A DNA stretch of 64,000 nucleotides from Leptospira sp. WS39.C2 (GCF_040833965.1 NZ_CP162143.1:1-64000), one strand, 5' to 3'. Counted from the first letter of the stretch, positions 27,318 through 35,443 are shown. Notes: a model not told the origin generated them from the sequence alone. Numbers and translations: made by a program.

Positions 27318-28011
27318 ATTCCAAGCCTTAGATTTAATTTCAGCTTATTCTGAGAAAAAGAAATCTCCTTCTCATTTGGAATTAAATCAAATTTTTCCAA
27401 ACCCCACACAACCTCGACTTATTGGCCGAGAAGATACTTCAGATTTACTTCCTTCGATGGAAAGATTAGGTTTAATTGAACCAATTTTAGTAAGAAAAGA
27501 CAAGGGGAAATATTTGATTGTTGCTGGCGAAAGGCGGTACCGCGCTGCTTTAAAACTTGGTTGGAAGGAAATTCCTGCTATTGTAACAGAAGCAAATGAA
27601 GATGTGTGTTATGAAATGTCTTTGGCTGAAAATGAAAAAAGGAAAAATTTAAATCCTTGGGAAGTGGGAAAGGCGATTCAATACCTTCGTAAAGAAAAGA
27701 AAAAATCTGCGGATGAAGTATCTATTCTTTTAGGTTACAGTGAAAGATATGTAAAACAACTTAGTAGTATAGCCAGATTAGATCAAAAATCGGTAATGGA
27801 ATTGATGATAAGTGGTAAACCCCTATCCGTAAAAAATTTAGAAGATTTATTGAAACGGAAGGAAAATAGGGGGGGTGAAATCATTTCACCCCGTGTCACA
27901 TCATCCCAAAATAAAGTTAGCATCAATTTAGGCAAATTAAATGGTAAATTAAGAGATAGTTTTTTAAAAGAGTTAAACTCTTTAAAGAAAAAATACGGTA
28001 TCAACGAATAG
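27301..28011 (+). CDS. parB: ParB partition protein / CTPase (module 2)
   Basis: ParB family protein of 236 residues, shorter than the module 1 ParB. The C-motif GERRYRA is at 76-82 and the P-motif ENEKRKNL at 110-117, followed by a helix-turn-helix (ADEVSILLGYSERYVKQLSSI, about 137-157). Residues about 191-198 are encoded by a second exact copy of the upstream palindrome, inside the linker before the short C-terminal helix. The gene is followed after seven bases by the DinB-like gene at 28019, and that in turn by an FMN reductase, suggesting a four-gene operon. Confidence 0.93.
   Translation: MSKKTEFQALDLISAYSEKKKSPSHLELNQIFPNPTQPRLIGREDTSDLLPSMERLGLIEPILVRKDKGKYLIVAGERRYRAALKLGWKEIPAIVTEANEDVCYEMSLAENEKRKNLNPWEVGKAIQYLRKEKKKSADEVSILLGYSERYVKQLSSIARLDQKSVMELMISGKPLSVKNLEDLLKRKENRGGEIISPRVTSSQNKVSINLGKLNGKLRDSFLKELNSLKKKYGINE
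27872..27892 (+). repeat. Perfect 21-base palindrome inside parB, candidate parS (copy 2)
   Basis: GGGGTGAAAT, a central C, then ATTTCACCCC: identical to the core of the palindrome at 26314-26334. It encodes a Gly-Glu-Ile-Ile-Ser-Pro linker in ParB. Exact conservation of all 21 bases in both coding and non-coding DNA argues for selection at the DNA level. parS sites close to or inside par genes are common. Confidence 0.75.
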
Positions 28012-28018
28012 AGGAAAA

Positions 28019-28669
28019 ATGAAATCAATTTTAAAGTTAAAAACCATAGATGATATCGAAAAGGAACTATCGATAATTATAAGCTGCGAGAAAAAACAAA
28101 AAGCTGATATAACCTTGTCTCAAATTTTTGATTTTTTGGCAGAATCTATTGAATTATCAATTCAAGGAGTTGGTTTCAAAACCAAACGATCTGCAGTTAA
28201 TAAACTTCTCGGAAAATACAAGTTTGCGAAATTAATCTCCAAAGGTCATTATACAAAAACTAATCAAATTCCAGGGTTTCCACCCAAGGATTTAGGTGAT
28301 CCAGATTCGGCTCAATTGCGATTAAAAACTTCATTAACAGCTTTCAAATTACATTCAGGTCCATTTGCAGATCATCCCGTTTTTGGAGATCTCGATAAAA
28401 AACAATGGGAAAAAATACACGGCATTCTTGCTTCATTTTTGTTTAGTTACATACAACTGTTTGGTGATGAAAAATTACGGTTTATCAAAGATAGAGAAAA
28501 CAAAAAAGATAGAAATTTCTCGGACAAAAGACAAAATCAAAACCATAACCAAAAGAAAAAAGAAGAACGTGGTGATTCTAAACCAAGTGGTCACAATAGC
28601 AGAAAATGGAAAAACAAAAAAAAATCACATTATAAAGGCAACAAAAATCAAGGTGGTGGTCTAAAGTGA
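28019..28669 (+). CDS. Degenerate DinB/DUF1569-like protein with basic tail
   Basis: Protein of 216 residues. The middle part (about 105-155) follows the DUF1569/DinB-like pattern, with K-HSGPFADHPVFGDLDKKQWEKIHG, but the downstream His-rich metal motif (usually H-x2-HH) is replaced by GILASFLFSYIQLFG, so metal binding is probably lost. The last 60 residues are extremely rich in Lys, Asn, Arg and His (KKDRNFSDKRQNQNHNQKKK), a likely nucleic-acid-binding tail. It follows parB after seven bases with a GAGGAAAA ribosome site. The position suggests a DNA-associated accessory of the partition module; this is inference. It overlaps the next gene by four bases. Confidence 0.65.
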   Translation: MKSILKLKTIDDIEKELSIIISCEKKQKADITLSQIFDFLAESIELSIQGVGFKTKRSAVNKLLGKYKFAKLISKGHYTKTNQIPGFPPKDLGDPDSAQLRLKTSLTAFKLHSGPFADHPVFGDLDKKQWEKIHGILASFLFSYIQLFGDEKLRFIKDRENKKDRNFSDKRQNQNHNQKKKEERGDSKPSGHNSRKWKNKKKSHYKGNKNQGGGLK

Positions 28670-29268
28670 AGATAACACTAGTTTGTGGAAGTCATAGAAA
28701 AAATTCCCAATCATTAAAGGTTTCGAAATATTTATCAAAAATTTTAGATCAAAAAGGTATAGAATCGAATATACTAGATTTAGGAAATTCGCCTTTACCA
28801 ATCTGGGATCCTTCGATGTGGGAAAAAAGTTCTGAATTAAAAAAGTTTTGGACTGAATACAGTATAGGTTTGGCCGATTCTGAAGCATTTATATTTGTTT
28901 CGCCAGAATATGCTGGAATGGCAAGTCCCGCTTTAAAAAACTTTTTTTTATACCTGTCAGGTGGGGATATTTCTCATAAACCTGGGCTCATCATAACCGT
29001 ATCAAGTGGTATGGGTGGAAGTTACCCGAACGCAGAATTGCGAATGTCTAGTTACAAAAATACTCGAATCGTTTATACTCCAGACCATGTAATAGTAAGG
29101 CATGTTGAATCAGTTTTAAACGCTGAAACTTCTGAATCCAAAGAAGATGAATATATCCGTGGCAGACTAAATTATGTATTAGCAGTCTTAGTAGAATATG
29201 GAAAAGCCTTTAATTCTATTAGGTCAAGTGGCGTGATTGATATAAAAACATACCCTTTTGGATTATAA
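28666..29268 (+). CDS. NADPH-dependent FMN reductase / flavodoxin-fold protein
   Basis: Protein of 200 residues of the NAD(P)H-dependent FMN reductase family. The N-terminal CGSHRKNSQSLKVSKYL is the phosphate-binding loop, and SPEYAGMASPALKNF near residue 85 is the flavin-binding segment. It starts with GTG overlapping the preceding stop (GTGA), with AGGTGG upstream. Co-transcription with the par genes is likely, though no mechanistic link is visible. The 3' end overlaps the convergent acyltransferase gene by 50 bases. Confidence 0.85.
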   Translation: MKITLVCGSHRKNSQSLKVSKYLSKILDQKGIESNILDLGNSPLPIWDPSMWEKSSELKKFWTEYSIGLADSEAFIFVSPEYAGMASPALKNFFLYLSGGDISHKPGLIITVSSGMGGSYPNAELRMSSYKNTRIVYTPDHVIVRHVESVLNAETSESKEDEYIRGRLNYVLAVLVEYGKAFNSIRSSGVIDIKTYPFGL

Positions 29269-30289
29269 AAGCTACAAATATTGGTATAACGACATTCAAA
29301 ATTAGAGTTACAATGTATCCCAAAAACGGACCCCCAAAAGTATATGGGTCTATGCTATGCATGAAATGAATAATGAAAGGATGAAGTAAAAAGATAAATA
29401 GGCTTTGGTTGCCTATATAACTTAGGATATTTGATAAGCTAGGATTGATATTATCGAGAAAATTCCACACAAAAATTAAGAAGAAAATCGGATAAATTGT
29501 GTGGTGATTTTTAAGATCCATATCATAAGAGTGACTAAAAACTATTAGTAATCCTAGAAAAACTGAAAAATAAACAAATAAAGTGAATGAAGAGTTTCCT
29601 TTATTTTGTGACTGGGCGAATTTCAAATTCCCGATTTGAACTCCCAATATAAAAAAGAATATATAATTAAAGATTGAGATGGAATGATACTGAATTGGCA
29701 AAATTGTATCAAAAATTCCTAAATTCGAAAGGATATTAATGATAAATGAAATTGCAAGTATGAGTGAATTCCACTTTTCATTTATCAAAATTGAATTCAA
29801 TATATAGAATACGAGATAAAATTGTAGTAGGAGAGGAACAAAATAAAATGGAGTAAATACTTTTCCTAAGATATAAAATAGGAAAAATTCATTCAGTGTA
29901 TGATCTTCATATTTAATCCAATATCCTAAGATTGAAAAGAGAGTATATGGTAATACAAGGTGTTTCACTTTCGAATTCCAATACCCATCCTTTTTTCGTA
30001 AAAAAATGGCAGAAGTTAATATAAAAATGGGCACGGAAAAACGTGCTAAATTTGATAATAAAAGTGTATTTTTAATGATGAACGAATCTGCCGGATGAAA
30101 GAACTGAAAGTAAGAATGGATATGTATCATCACAATTCCAATCATCGCTAAGCCACGTAAGATATCAAAACGTGTTTCCCTTCCTTGGTTTGAATGCATT
30201 GGTGATGGTAAAACCAGCGGATTTTTGAAAAATTTGCATGTGAATGTTACCATTCCAGCTAGTATGATCCCTAATAATTCCCATTCCAT
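29219..30289 (-). CDS. Acyltransferase-3 family membrane protein
   Basis: Polytopic protein of about 356 residues (ten or so membrane helices) with the acyltransferase-3 opening motif RFDILRGLAMIGIVMIHIHSYF near residue 37, which contains the catalytic-type His. Such enzymes O-acylate surface polysaccharides, lipids or peptidoglycan. Several in-frame ATGs exist; I chose 30289 because AAAGGA stands ten bases upstream, while an ATG at 30319 has no ribosome site. It is a single gene facing the FMN reductase and lacks glycan-synthesis neighbours, so the acceptor is unknown. Confidence 0.8.
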   Translation of the reverse strand: MEWELLGIILAGMVTFTCKFFKNPLVLPSPMHSNQGRETRFDILRGLAMIGIVMIHIHSYFQFFHPADSFIIKNTLLLSNLARFSVPIFILTSAIFLRKKDGYWNSKVKHLVLPYTLFSILGYWIKYEDHTLNEFFLFYILGKVFTPFYFVPLLLQFYLVFYILNSILINEKWNSLILAISFIINILSNLGIFDTILPIQYHSISIFNYIFFFILGVQIGNLKFAQSQNKGNSSFTLFVYFSVFLGLLIVFSHSYDMDLKNHHTIYPIFFLIFVWNFLDNINPSLSNILSYIGNQSLFIFLLHPFIIHFMHSIDPYTFGGPFLGYIVTLILNVVIPIFVAFIIQKGMFLYQSRHLT

Positions 30290-30399
30290 GTGGCAGTTGT
30301 CCTTTTGGAACATTTTCATTTTATATTTCTAGGAGAAAAGGAAAATGAATTCAGATTTTAGACAAAATAGCCAAAAATAGATATAGGAGTCACCAGTTT

Positions 30400-30831
30400 A
30401 TGAGCAAAATCAGCATTCCGCCGAACCAAAGGATCTTCAAAGAAGGGGAGTTGAATAATGCTATGTACATCATTTTACAGGGGAACGTAGAAATCTTTTT
30501 TACAGTGAACAACAGCCAAACTCGATTGGCTCTCATGAAACCTGGAGACTTCTTTGGAGAGATGGCCCTTTTTAGTTCCAACCCTAGAAGTGCCACTGCA
30601 AGAACCATTACAAATTGTGAAGTGGCAGTCATTGAAAGCAAACAACAGTTAGAAAATTTTCTAGTAAAAAATCCTAAGTTTGCAGCAAAGATGGTTTCGA
30701 TTATGGCAGATCGATTAGCTAAAACAAATGAATTATTAATCAGCAGTATGGAAAAATCAGCGGTAGCTAAGAAAATCGAATTTAGTACTGAATTAGGAAA
30801 AGATTTAAGAGCAGATATAGGGAGTATTTGA
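30400..30831 (+). CDS. Cyclic-nucleotide-binding domain protein
   Basis: Protein of 143 residues consisting of one cNMP-binding beta-roll plus C-terminal helices. The phosphate-binding cassette reads GDFFGEMALFSSNPRSATA (about 49-67), with the glutamate and arginine that contact the cyclic phosphate intact. There is no DNA-binding domain after it, so it is not a CRP/FNR regulator and must act through a partner. It stands alone between two minus-strand genes. Confidence 0.9.
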   Translation: MSKISIPPNQRIFKEGELNNAMYIILQGNVEIFFTVNNSQTRLALMKPGDFFGEMALFSSNPRSATARTITNCEVAVIESKQQLENFLVKNPKFAAKMVSIMADRLAKTNELLISSMEKSAVAKKIEFSTELGKDLRADIGSI

Positions 30832-30841
30832 TTAGTATCAA

Positions 30842-31093
30842 TCAACCATATATAGACGGTAAGTTTTTTTTGACCAACGTGATTTCTAAAATAGGAGCAT
30901 AACTTAATAAATTCTTCAAATTTACTTTGTGACCCTCTGCTTGGACAAATTCAGTTAAAATTTCTAAAGTTTCTTCTGGCGGCAAATTAGATATAAAAGG
31001 ATATTCTGGATGGCCAACTAAATTAAGCTCAGTTGCCAAATTTGGATCATCTAATTCTTTCTCATCTAGTGTTAGTAATTGTTTCCAATCCAT
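30842..31093 (-). CDS. Small conserved-type hypothetical protein behind the HDOD gene
   Basis: Protein of 83 residues, acidic and helical, without signal peptide or known motif. It begins two bases after the stop of the HATPase-HDOD gene and ends ten bases short of the cNMP gene. Tight spacing and a plausible start make it a real gene, probably linked to the HDOD protein, but its function is not recognisable. Confidence 0.55.
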   Translation of the reverse strand: MDWKQLLTLDEKELDDPNLATELNLVGHPEYPFISNLPPEETLEILTEFVQAEGHKVNLKNLLSYAPILEITLVKKNLPSIYG

Positions 31094-31095
31094 TG

Positions 31096-32598
31096 TTAAA
31101 TAAAGAGATTTTGGTATTCTTCTCTATGTTCCTCAAAATTGATTTTAAACCTATCTTGCATTTCGCGAAAATCTTTTTCTGAGTGGATTTCAAAATAATC
31201 TAAAACTTCTGGTTCCACTGTGAAATAATTTCCTTTCCCTTTCCCGATATTTGCCAATATGTCAGCTAAATAAATGATTTGGCACAGAATGTTATTTCTA
31301 GTTTTACATTGCCAAGGTTTGTGATGGTATCGGATTACATCTAAAATTTCCTCTGGGAAACGCCACTTTTCAGAAATCAAATATCCGATTTCTGAATGGG
31401 TAGTTCCAACTGTATATTCTTCCACCCATTCCGAAATTTCTGTATTATCATCACTTCTTAAAACTCGAATTTGGTTTACTTGGCTAAGATCTAGAGAAAG
31501 TAAAACCATCCTTCCTAAATCATGTAATAATGCAGCGATAGTTGCTGATTCTAATAGTTGTATGTGTTTTCTTTTTTCTTCTAAAAGAAATTTTACATAC
31601 ATGGAAGTTTTAAAGGAATGAGTCCAAACTAGAACTTGTTTCGCATAACGAGAGTTAAGTATTTTTTTTGCCCCCAATGCTAAAAAAATTGATTCTAAAT
31701 TTTTTAAACCAATCCTTTTTACACCTTCGAAAACGGATACAATTGACTTATGGACACCAAAAAGAGGGGAGTTCGCTATTTTTATGATTTCTGCAGCGAT
31801 TGCTGGATCCTTCTCCGCCTCGGTAGCAATTTCATGAAAAGTGACATCTTTCTTTTTTGCAATGATGATCAATTTGTTGATTTGGGCTGGTAGGGGAGGT
31901 AGTGAATTGACTTCGCGTATTAAAATCTCTTTAATTCGAGTTTGATTTTCCTTTGGGATCAACTGTTTAGGAATTCGAATGATCACTTCAGTAAAATCAT
32001 CACCTGTAACCAACTCGAAAAATTGATTTGGAATGCCAGAATTACGGAGTAGGATATGAATTAATACAATTCCTAAACCGGAACTTTCCTCGTTGTCGAC
32101 AGACTCTCGGTATGCATCATTTATATTTTTATATTTTACGGAAGCTTGAACACGTTTTAAAATTCTGTTTTTTTCTTCAGGTAAAATCTTTGCATTATTC
32201 CGAACTCGAAACTCAATAAAATCTTCTTTATAAACAGTACTTAAAATAATGGAATAGTTCGTTTTCTCTAAAGATAAAAATACACGTTTTCGATTATGAC
32301 CAAATTCATCTTTGTATAAGATGATCCCTCTGGCATAATCTTTTTCATTCCATAAGTCTAACCCCTGTTCTTGGAAGAAAATTCGCTTTCCATTTGCTTT
32401 ACATCCATTGACCAAAAGTTCACTCAGAATGGTAAAAAGGATTTCGTGCAAAAATTCTAGTGAAATGCTCCTGACCACTCTACCGATCCAAACATCCAAT
32501 TCCGGGCAGTCCACTTCCGAAAAGTGGACATATTCTTTGGTGATCAATTTTCCCGAAAGGAAGTCCTCCTGGAATGTGATGAGTGGGGGAATCGACAT
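31096..32598 (-). CDS. HDOD signalling protein with N-terminal HATPase-like domain
   Basis: Protein of 500 residues. The first 210 residues resemble a GHKL/HATPase domain (ILSELLVNGCKANGKRIFF as the N-box-like helix and SSGLGIVLIHILLRNSG as the G-box), but no phospho-acceptor His domain is present. Residues about 225-440 form an HDOD domain (LPPLPAQINKLI, then AIAAEIIKIANSPLFG), with HDLGR near residue 360. HDOD proteins take part in signal networks, often with cyclic-di-GMP or two-component systems. The combination suggests an ATP-dependent regulator. Confidence 0.8.
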   Translation of the reverse strand: MSIPPLITFQEDFLSGKLITKEYVHFSEVDCPELDVWIGRVVRSISLEFLHEILFTILSELLVNGCKANGKRIFFQEQGLDLWNEKDYARGIILYKDEFGHNRKRVFLSLEKTNYSIILSTVYKEDFIEFRVRNNAKILPEEKNRILKRVQASVKYKNINDAYRESVDNEESSGLGIVLIHILLRNSGIPNQFFELVTGDDFTEVIIRIPKQLIPKENQTRIKEILIREVNSLPPLPAQINKLIIIAKKKDVTFHEIATEAEKDPAIAAEIIKIANSPLFGVHKSIVSVFEGVKRIGLKNLESIFLALGAKKILNSRYAKQVLVWTHSFKTSMYVKFLLEEKRKHIQLLESATIAALLHDLGRMVLLSLDLSQVNQIRVLRSDDNTEISEWVEEYTVGTTHSEIGYLISEKWRFPEEILDVIRYHHKPWQCKTRNNILCQIIYLADILANIGKGKGNYFTVEPEVLDYFEIHSEKDFREMQDRFKINFEEHREEYQNLFI

Positions 32599-32685
32599 GA
32601 TAAAACTGTTTTGAACCTTGTTTCTCTTTTTGAAAACCGAAAATTTTATTTTGAAATTTACCTAAAAAAACCGATAATAGTAACT

Positions 32686-33213
32686 ATGGAACTCTCGAAA
32701 AAAAACCTTATCTTAACCATTATGTTCAGTTTAGCAGTTGTTTCAATATCTGCTCAGGACACTAAACCACAAACAACACCAACTGACGTGAACCAAGAGA
32801 ATCACGATGCCAAAGAAGGCCAAGATAAAGAGTTGTTCGAGTACTACTATAAAACAAGACCCGAAAATTTACCACCTAATAAAGCAAAACTTGAGTATAA
32901 CTTGATTAAGACTCTTAAAAAGGAAATCATGAGTCGTGATTATTCAAAAGAGTCAGCAGAATCAATCAAAAAAATTGATGCAACTAACATTCAATATGAG
33001 CGAGTTTATCGGGAAAGTAAATGGTTACGTGGTTTTATGACTCAAAATACTCATTTGAATTATGCGGAATTTATGTATGTTGTGAAATACGATAAATATA
33101 TGTGTTTTGTTACTTTTGATGTAAATCCTGAGAATTATTTACAACAGTCACGTCAGTCTCATTTGGTTTTTTCTGGGAAGGATAAATTCGAAATAACAAT
33201 TCCGAAGCCTTAA
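32686..33213 (+). CDS. Exported protein, unknown
   Basis: Protein of 175 residues with a signal peptide (MELSKKNLILTIMFSLAVVSISA, cleavage before QDTKP). The mature part is charged, with a C-terminal beta-rich stretch (YAEFMYVVKYDKYMCFVTFDV). The ATG at 32686 is chosen because it opens the signal peptide; the upstream open frame overlaps the divergent HDOD gene. Its 3' 104 bases overlap the coding end of the minus-strand gene at 33110, an unusually long convergent overlap. No family recognised. Confidence 0.6.
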   Translation: MELSKKNLILTIMFSLAVVSISAQDTKPQTTPTDVNQENHDAKEGQDKELFEYYYKTRPENLPPNKAKLEYNLIKTLKKEIMSRDYSKESAESIKKIDATNIQYERVYRESKWLRGFMTQNTHLNYAEFMYVVKYDKYMCFVTFDVNPENYLQQSRQSHLVFSGKDKFEITIPKP

Positions 33214-33670
33214 TCAGTAAAAAAACAACTGTTAATGCAAGGAAATAATAAAAACTATACTTAAAGTATTTTTCTAAGTTCTCAAGTAAGGGGAGTGGTT
33301 CTTCATTCCCCATAATTCTAGAAATTGCCGTTGATTTCCCCAAAATTCTGATTTCTTTTTTGTAAATTTCGATTGAATCACCTAACCGAAGTCTTTTGTA
33401 GATTGAGTAAGGGATTTTTTCTGTAGCTTCAAATAGGGATCCATTAGACAAACCAAAGTTATAATGGCATTGGTAAGCAATTGGGTATTGGTTTTTGATC
33501 CGAGACAGTTCCTGTACTCTTGCAAAACTTCTATTTTTTTCATTGATGAGGGTGGACGACTCGACCCTAAGTGAAGTATTTTCAATATAAATTAGGGAAT
33601 ATAATATAGAAAGGACGACAAAAGATAAGAAAACCGAATTGGAGATCCAAACGGAAATTCGTGGAGACAT
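33110..33670 (-). CDS. DUF3592-like membrane protein
   Basis: Protein of 186 residues with a membrane helix at about 10-30 and another near 140-160. Between them is a small beta domain with YPIAYQCHYNF, GDSIEIYKK and similar strands, as in DUF3592-type proteins. It lies one base upstream of the NAD kinase-like-STAS gene's stop region (gap of zero), so it follows that gene in the same transcript. The last third of the gene overlaps the exported protein on the plus strand. Confidence 0.6.
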   Translation of the reverse strand: MSPRISVWISNSVFLSFVVLSILYSLIYIENTSLRVESSTLINEKNRSFARVQELSRIKNQYPIAYQCHYNFGLSNGSLFEATEKIPYSIYKRLRLGDSIEIYKKEIRILGKSTAISRIMGNEEPLPLLENLEKYFKYSFYYFLALTVVFLLIKASELLFRIYPSQKKPNETDVTVVNNSQDLHQK

Positions 33671-34948
33671 CTAGGACTTAGATGGCTCCTCGAAAGACTT
33701 CAAAGCTTCTTCGCGATCAGGGTAAAAATGGAACGCATTTGACAGACCTAAAAGATGGAACACTTGTAAAATAGAACTTGTAACACCAACAAGTGCCATT
33801 TCCTTATTTCTTTTTTGAAGGTTCATTTTAACATCTAAAATCATTCTAATTCCTAAACTAGATATGTATCTAAGTTCAGAAAAATCTAAAATCAAATGTT
33901 TACGATCAGCTCCAACCATTTCATCAAGTATGGTTTGTGTGATGCGGTCTAGCGGACCTGATTCCATCCGTCCTTTGATTTGAACGATAACAGTTCCATT
34001 GATGCGCTTTTGTTCTATTTCGTATGGTAAGTCCTGCATGGATTCCCCTCTCTTTAGTGGAACAACTACAAATAATTTCTCAGGCGATAACCTAACTATC
34101 GCCTTGGCATATGGTGGGAAAGGGTAGTGCCTCTCTGTTAGAGAATCGACTGCCAAACCACCATGCATTTCTGAAATAACTTCCACTTGATCTAAAGCCC
34201 TGAAATCTGCCAAGGAAAACTCTGTTTCTTGCGATTTCACTCGTATTTCTCTGGAATAAACATGGAAAAAGGGCTCGTGTTTTGAAAATGGAGGAAATTT
34301 TTTTGGAAAACACGAGCTGATCCAACCTGTTGAGCCTGCACCCGTATAAACGAGTAACCCAGAACATTTTTGTTCTTCTTTTTTGTCCAAATAAGAAATC
34401 CAAAACCGTGAAGTTAGGTCTGGACTATTATTTCGAATGGAGAGTTCACAAACAGCTGGAACCGTTTTGAGTTTGGTACCATTTGGATAAATGATTTCAG
34501 TCTCGAGTAATGACCAAGACTCAAGTTTTGTTTGTTTGAAGTTTTCTTTGACAGCTTCTCCTAAACTTTCCGCAGTAAAACCAAGTAAAGCACCAACCGA
34601 TGAGTCTGGATCAGAATTACAACCTATAAGATGTGTATTACCGACCAAGTGGGCAACATAGGTAAAATGATTGTCTCCCCCATGGGCAACTACCAAATCA
34701 TATTCCGATCCAACTTCGGCGTCAAAATGTTCGCGGTATACAAAGTCAGCTTTAGGGAAAACTTGATTTTTGAGGAACTCTCTTGATCGTATTTGCCTTT
34801 GATGCGACTCAAATGTTCGTTGGAAGACATCAGGATTTTGTTTTGTGACTTCCTTATATGCTTGGATGGAGCCATACGTTTCCAAATCCAACTCGTATTT
34901 GGTACGTTTGAATACGACAACAACCTTCTTGTATTTGATGGAAGCCAT
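33671..34948 (-). CDS. NAD kinase-like protein fused to a C-terminal STAS domain
   Basis: Protein of 425 residues. Residues about 1-300 follow the NAD kinase fold, most like the mitochondrial NADK2 type: AHGGDN (88-93), IGCNSDPDSSVGALLG (108-123) and a TGAGSTGW loop near 202-209. The canonical GGDGT is changed to GGDNH, so activity is uncertain. Residues about 325-420 form a STAS (anti-sigma antagonist-like) domain with LDFSELRYISSLGIRM, including the serine that is phosphorylated in SpoIIAA-type proteins. Fusion of these two domains is unusual and suggests nucleotide-controlled partner switching. Confidence 0.75.
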   Translation of the reverse strand: MASIKYKKVVVVFKRTKYELDLETYGSIQAYKEVTKQNPDVFQRTFESHQRQIRSREFLKNQVFPKADFVYREHFDAEVGSEYDLVVAHGGDNHFTYVAHLVGNTHLIGCNSDPDSSVGALLGFTAESLGEAVKENFKQTKLESWSLLETEIIYPNGTKLKTVPAVCELSIRNNSPDLTSRFWISYLDKKEEQKCSGLLVYTGAGSTGWISSCFPKKFPPFSKHEPFFHVYSREIRVKSQETEFSLADFRALDQVEVISEMHGGLAVDSLTERHYPFPPYAKAIVRLSPEKLFVVVPLKRGESMQDLPYEIEQKRINGTVIVQIKGRMESGPLDRITQTILDEMVGADRKHLILDFSELRYISSLGIRMILDVKMNLQKRNKEMALVGVTSSILQVFHLLGLSNAFHFYPDREEALKSFEEPSKS

Positions 34949-34968
34949 GAGTTTTGGAAGAAATTCCC

Positions 34969-35025
34969 ATTTTCCTTAGGAAAATAAAGGTTTTTTTAAA
35001 AAAACTTCGTTTTTCTTAGGAAATT
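34969..35025 (+). repeat. AT-rich palindromes between the NADK-STAS and HU genes
   Basis: ATTTTCC-TTA-GGAAAAT (34969-34985), then the perfect palindrome GTTTTTTTAAAAAAAC (34990-35005), then a second near copy of the first unit, TTTTCTTAGGAAA (35011-35023). The segment lies in the divergent promoter region of both genes. It may be an operator or a curved-DNA element; nothing more can be said. Confidence 0.5.
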
Positions 35026-35058
35026 TTAAGAAAAATTGTATCCAAAATCAATTTAATC

Positions 35059-35087
35059 TTGTACCAAATCAGGTAGTTTTGTAAATA
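35059..35087 (+). promoter_or_regulatory. Candidate promoter of the HU gene
   Basis: TTGTAC (35059-35064), 17 bases, then TAAATA (35082-35087), about 35 bases before the HU start. The match is moderate but spacing is ideal and the position fits. Confidence 0.4.
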
Positions 35088-35125
35088 ATGTGTAACCGTT
35101 AAATGGTTTAGAGGAAAATCAAAGT

Positions 35126-35431
35126 ATGGCAACAACTCCTACCCCAATGAAAAAGTCCGAAATGCTCAGCGAACTCGCTGAAACAACTGGTATGACCAAA
35201 AAAAATGTAGCAGCATTCTTGGACTCTTTCGTTGAACTCGCTTACAAAGAAACAAAGAAAAATGGTGCATTTGTCATTCCTGGTTTAGGTAAACTTGTTA
35301 AACGAAATCGTCCTAAAAGAAAAGGTAGAAACCCTGCAACTGGTGAAGCGATTGTTATCCCTGCAAAAACCGTTGTGAAATTTACACTTTCTAAAACTTG
35401 CAAAGACGCGGTTGTCCCACCTAAAAAATAA
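35126..35431 (+). CDS. HU-family DNA-binding protein
   Basis: HU/IHF-type histone-like protein of 101 residues. It has the KSEMLSELAETTGMTKKNVAAFLDSF helical base (from residue 9), GAFVIPGLGKLVKRNRPKRKGRNPATGE arm, and the conserved proline-tipped beta arm region GRNPATGEAIVIPAKT near residues 72-87. It bends and compacts DNA as a dimer. Slightly longer than E. coli HU because of short N- and C-terminal additions. A hairpin follows directly. Confidence 0.95.
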   Translation: MATTPTPMKKSEMLSELAETTGMTKKNVAAFLDSFVELAYKETKKNGAFVIPGLGKLVKRNRPKRKGRNPATGEAIVIPAKTVVKFTLSKTCKDAVVPPKK

Positions 35432-35443
35432 AGTCATCAATTC

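Noticed and set aside
26391..28011. Possible prophage or plasmid inserted in the chromosome because of a second parAB
   Set aside because: No integrase, phage structural or conjugation genes are nearby and no direct repeats mark insertion ends; flanking genes look ordinary.
30400..30831. CRP/FNR-type transcription regulator
   Set aside because: The cNMP domain is present but no DNA-binding domain follows in the 143 residues.
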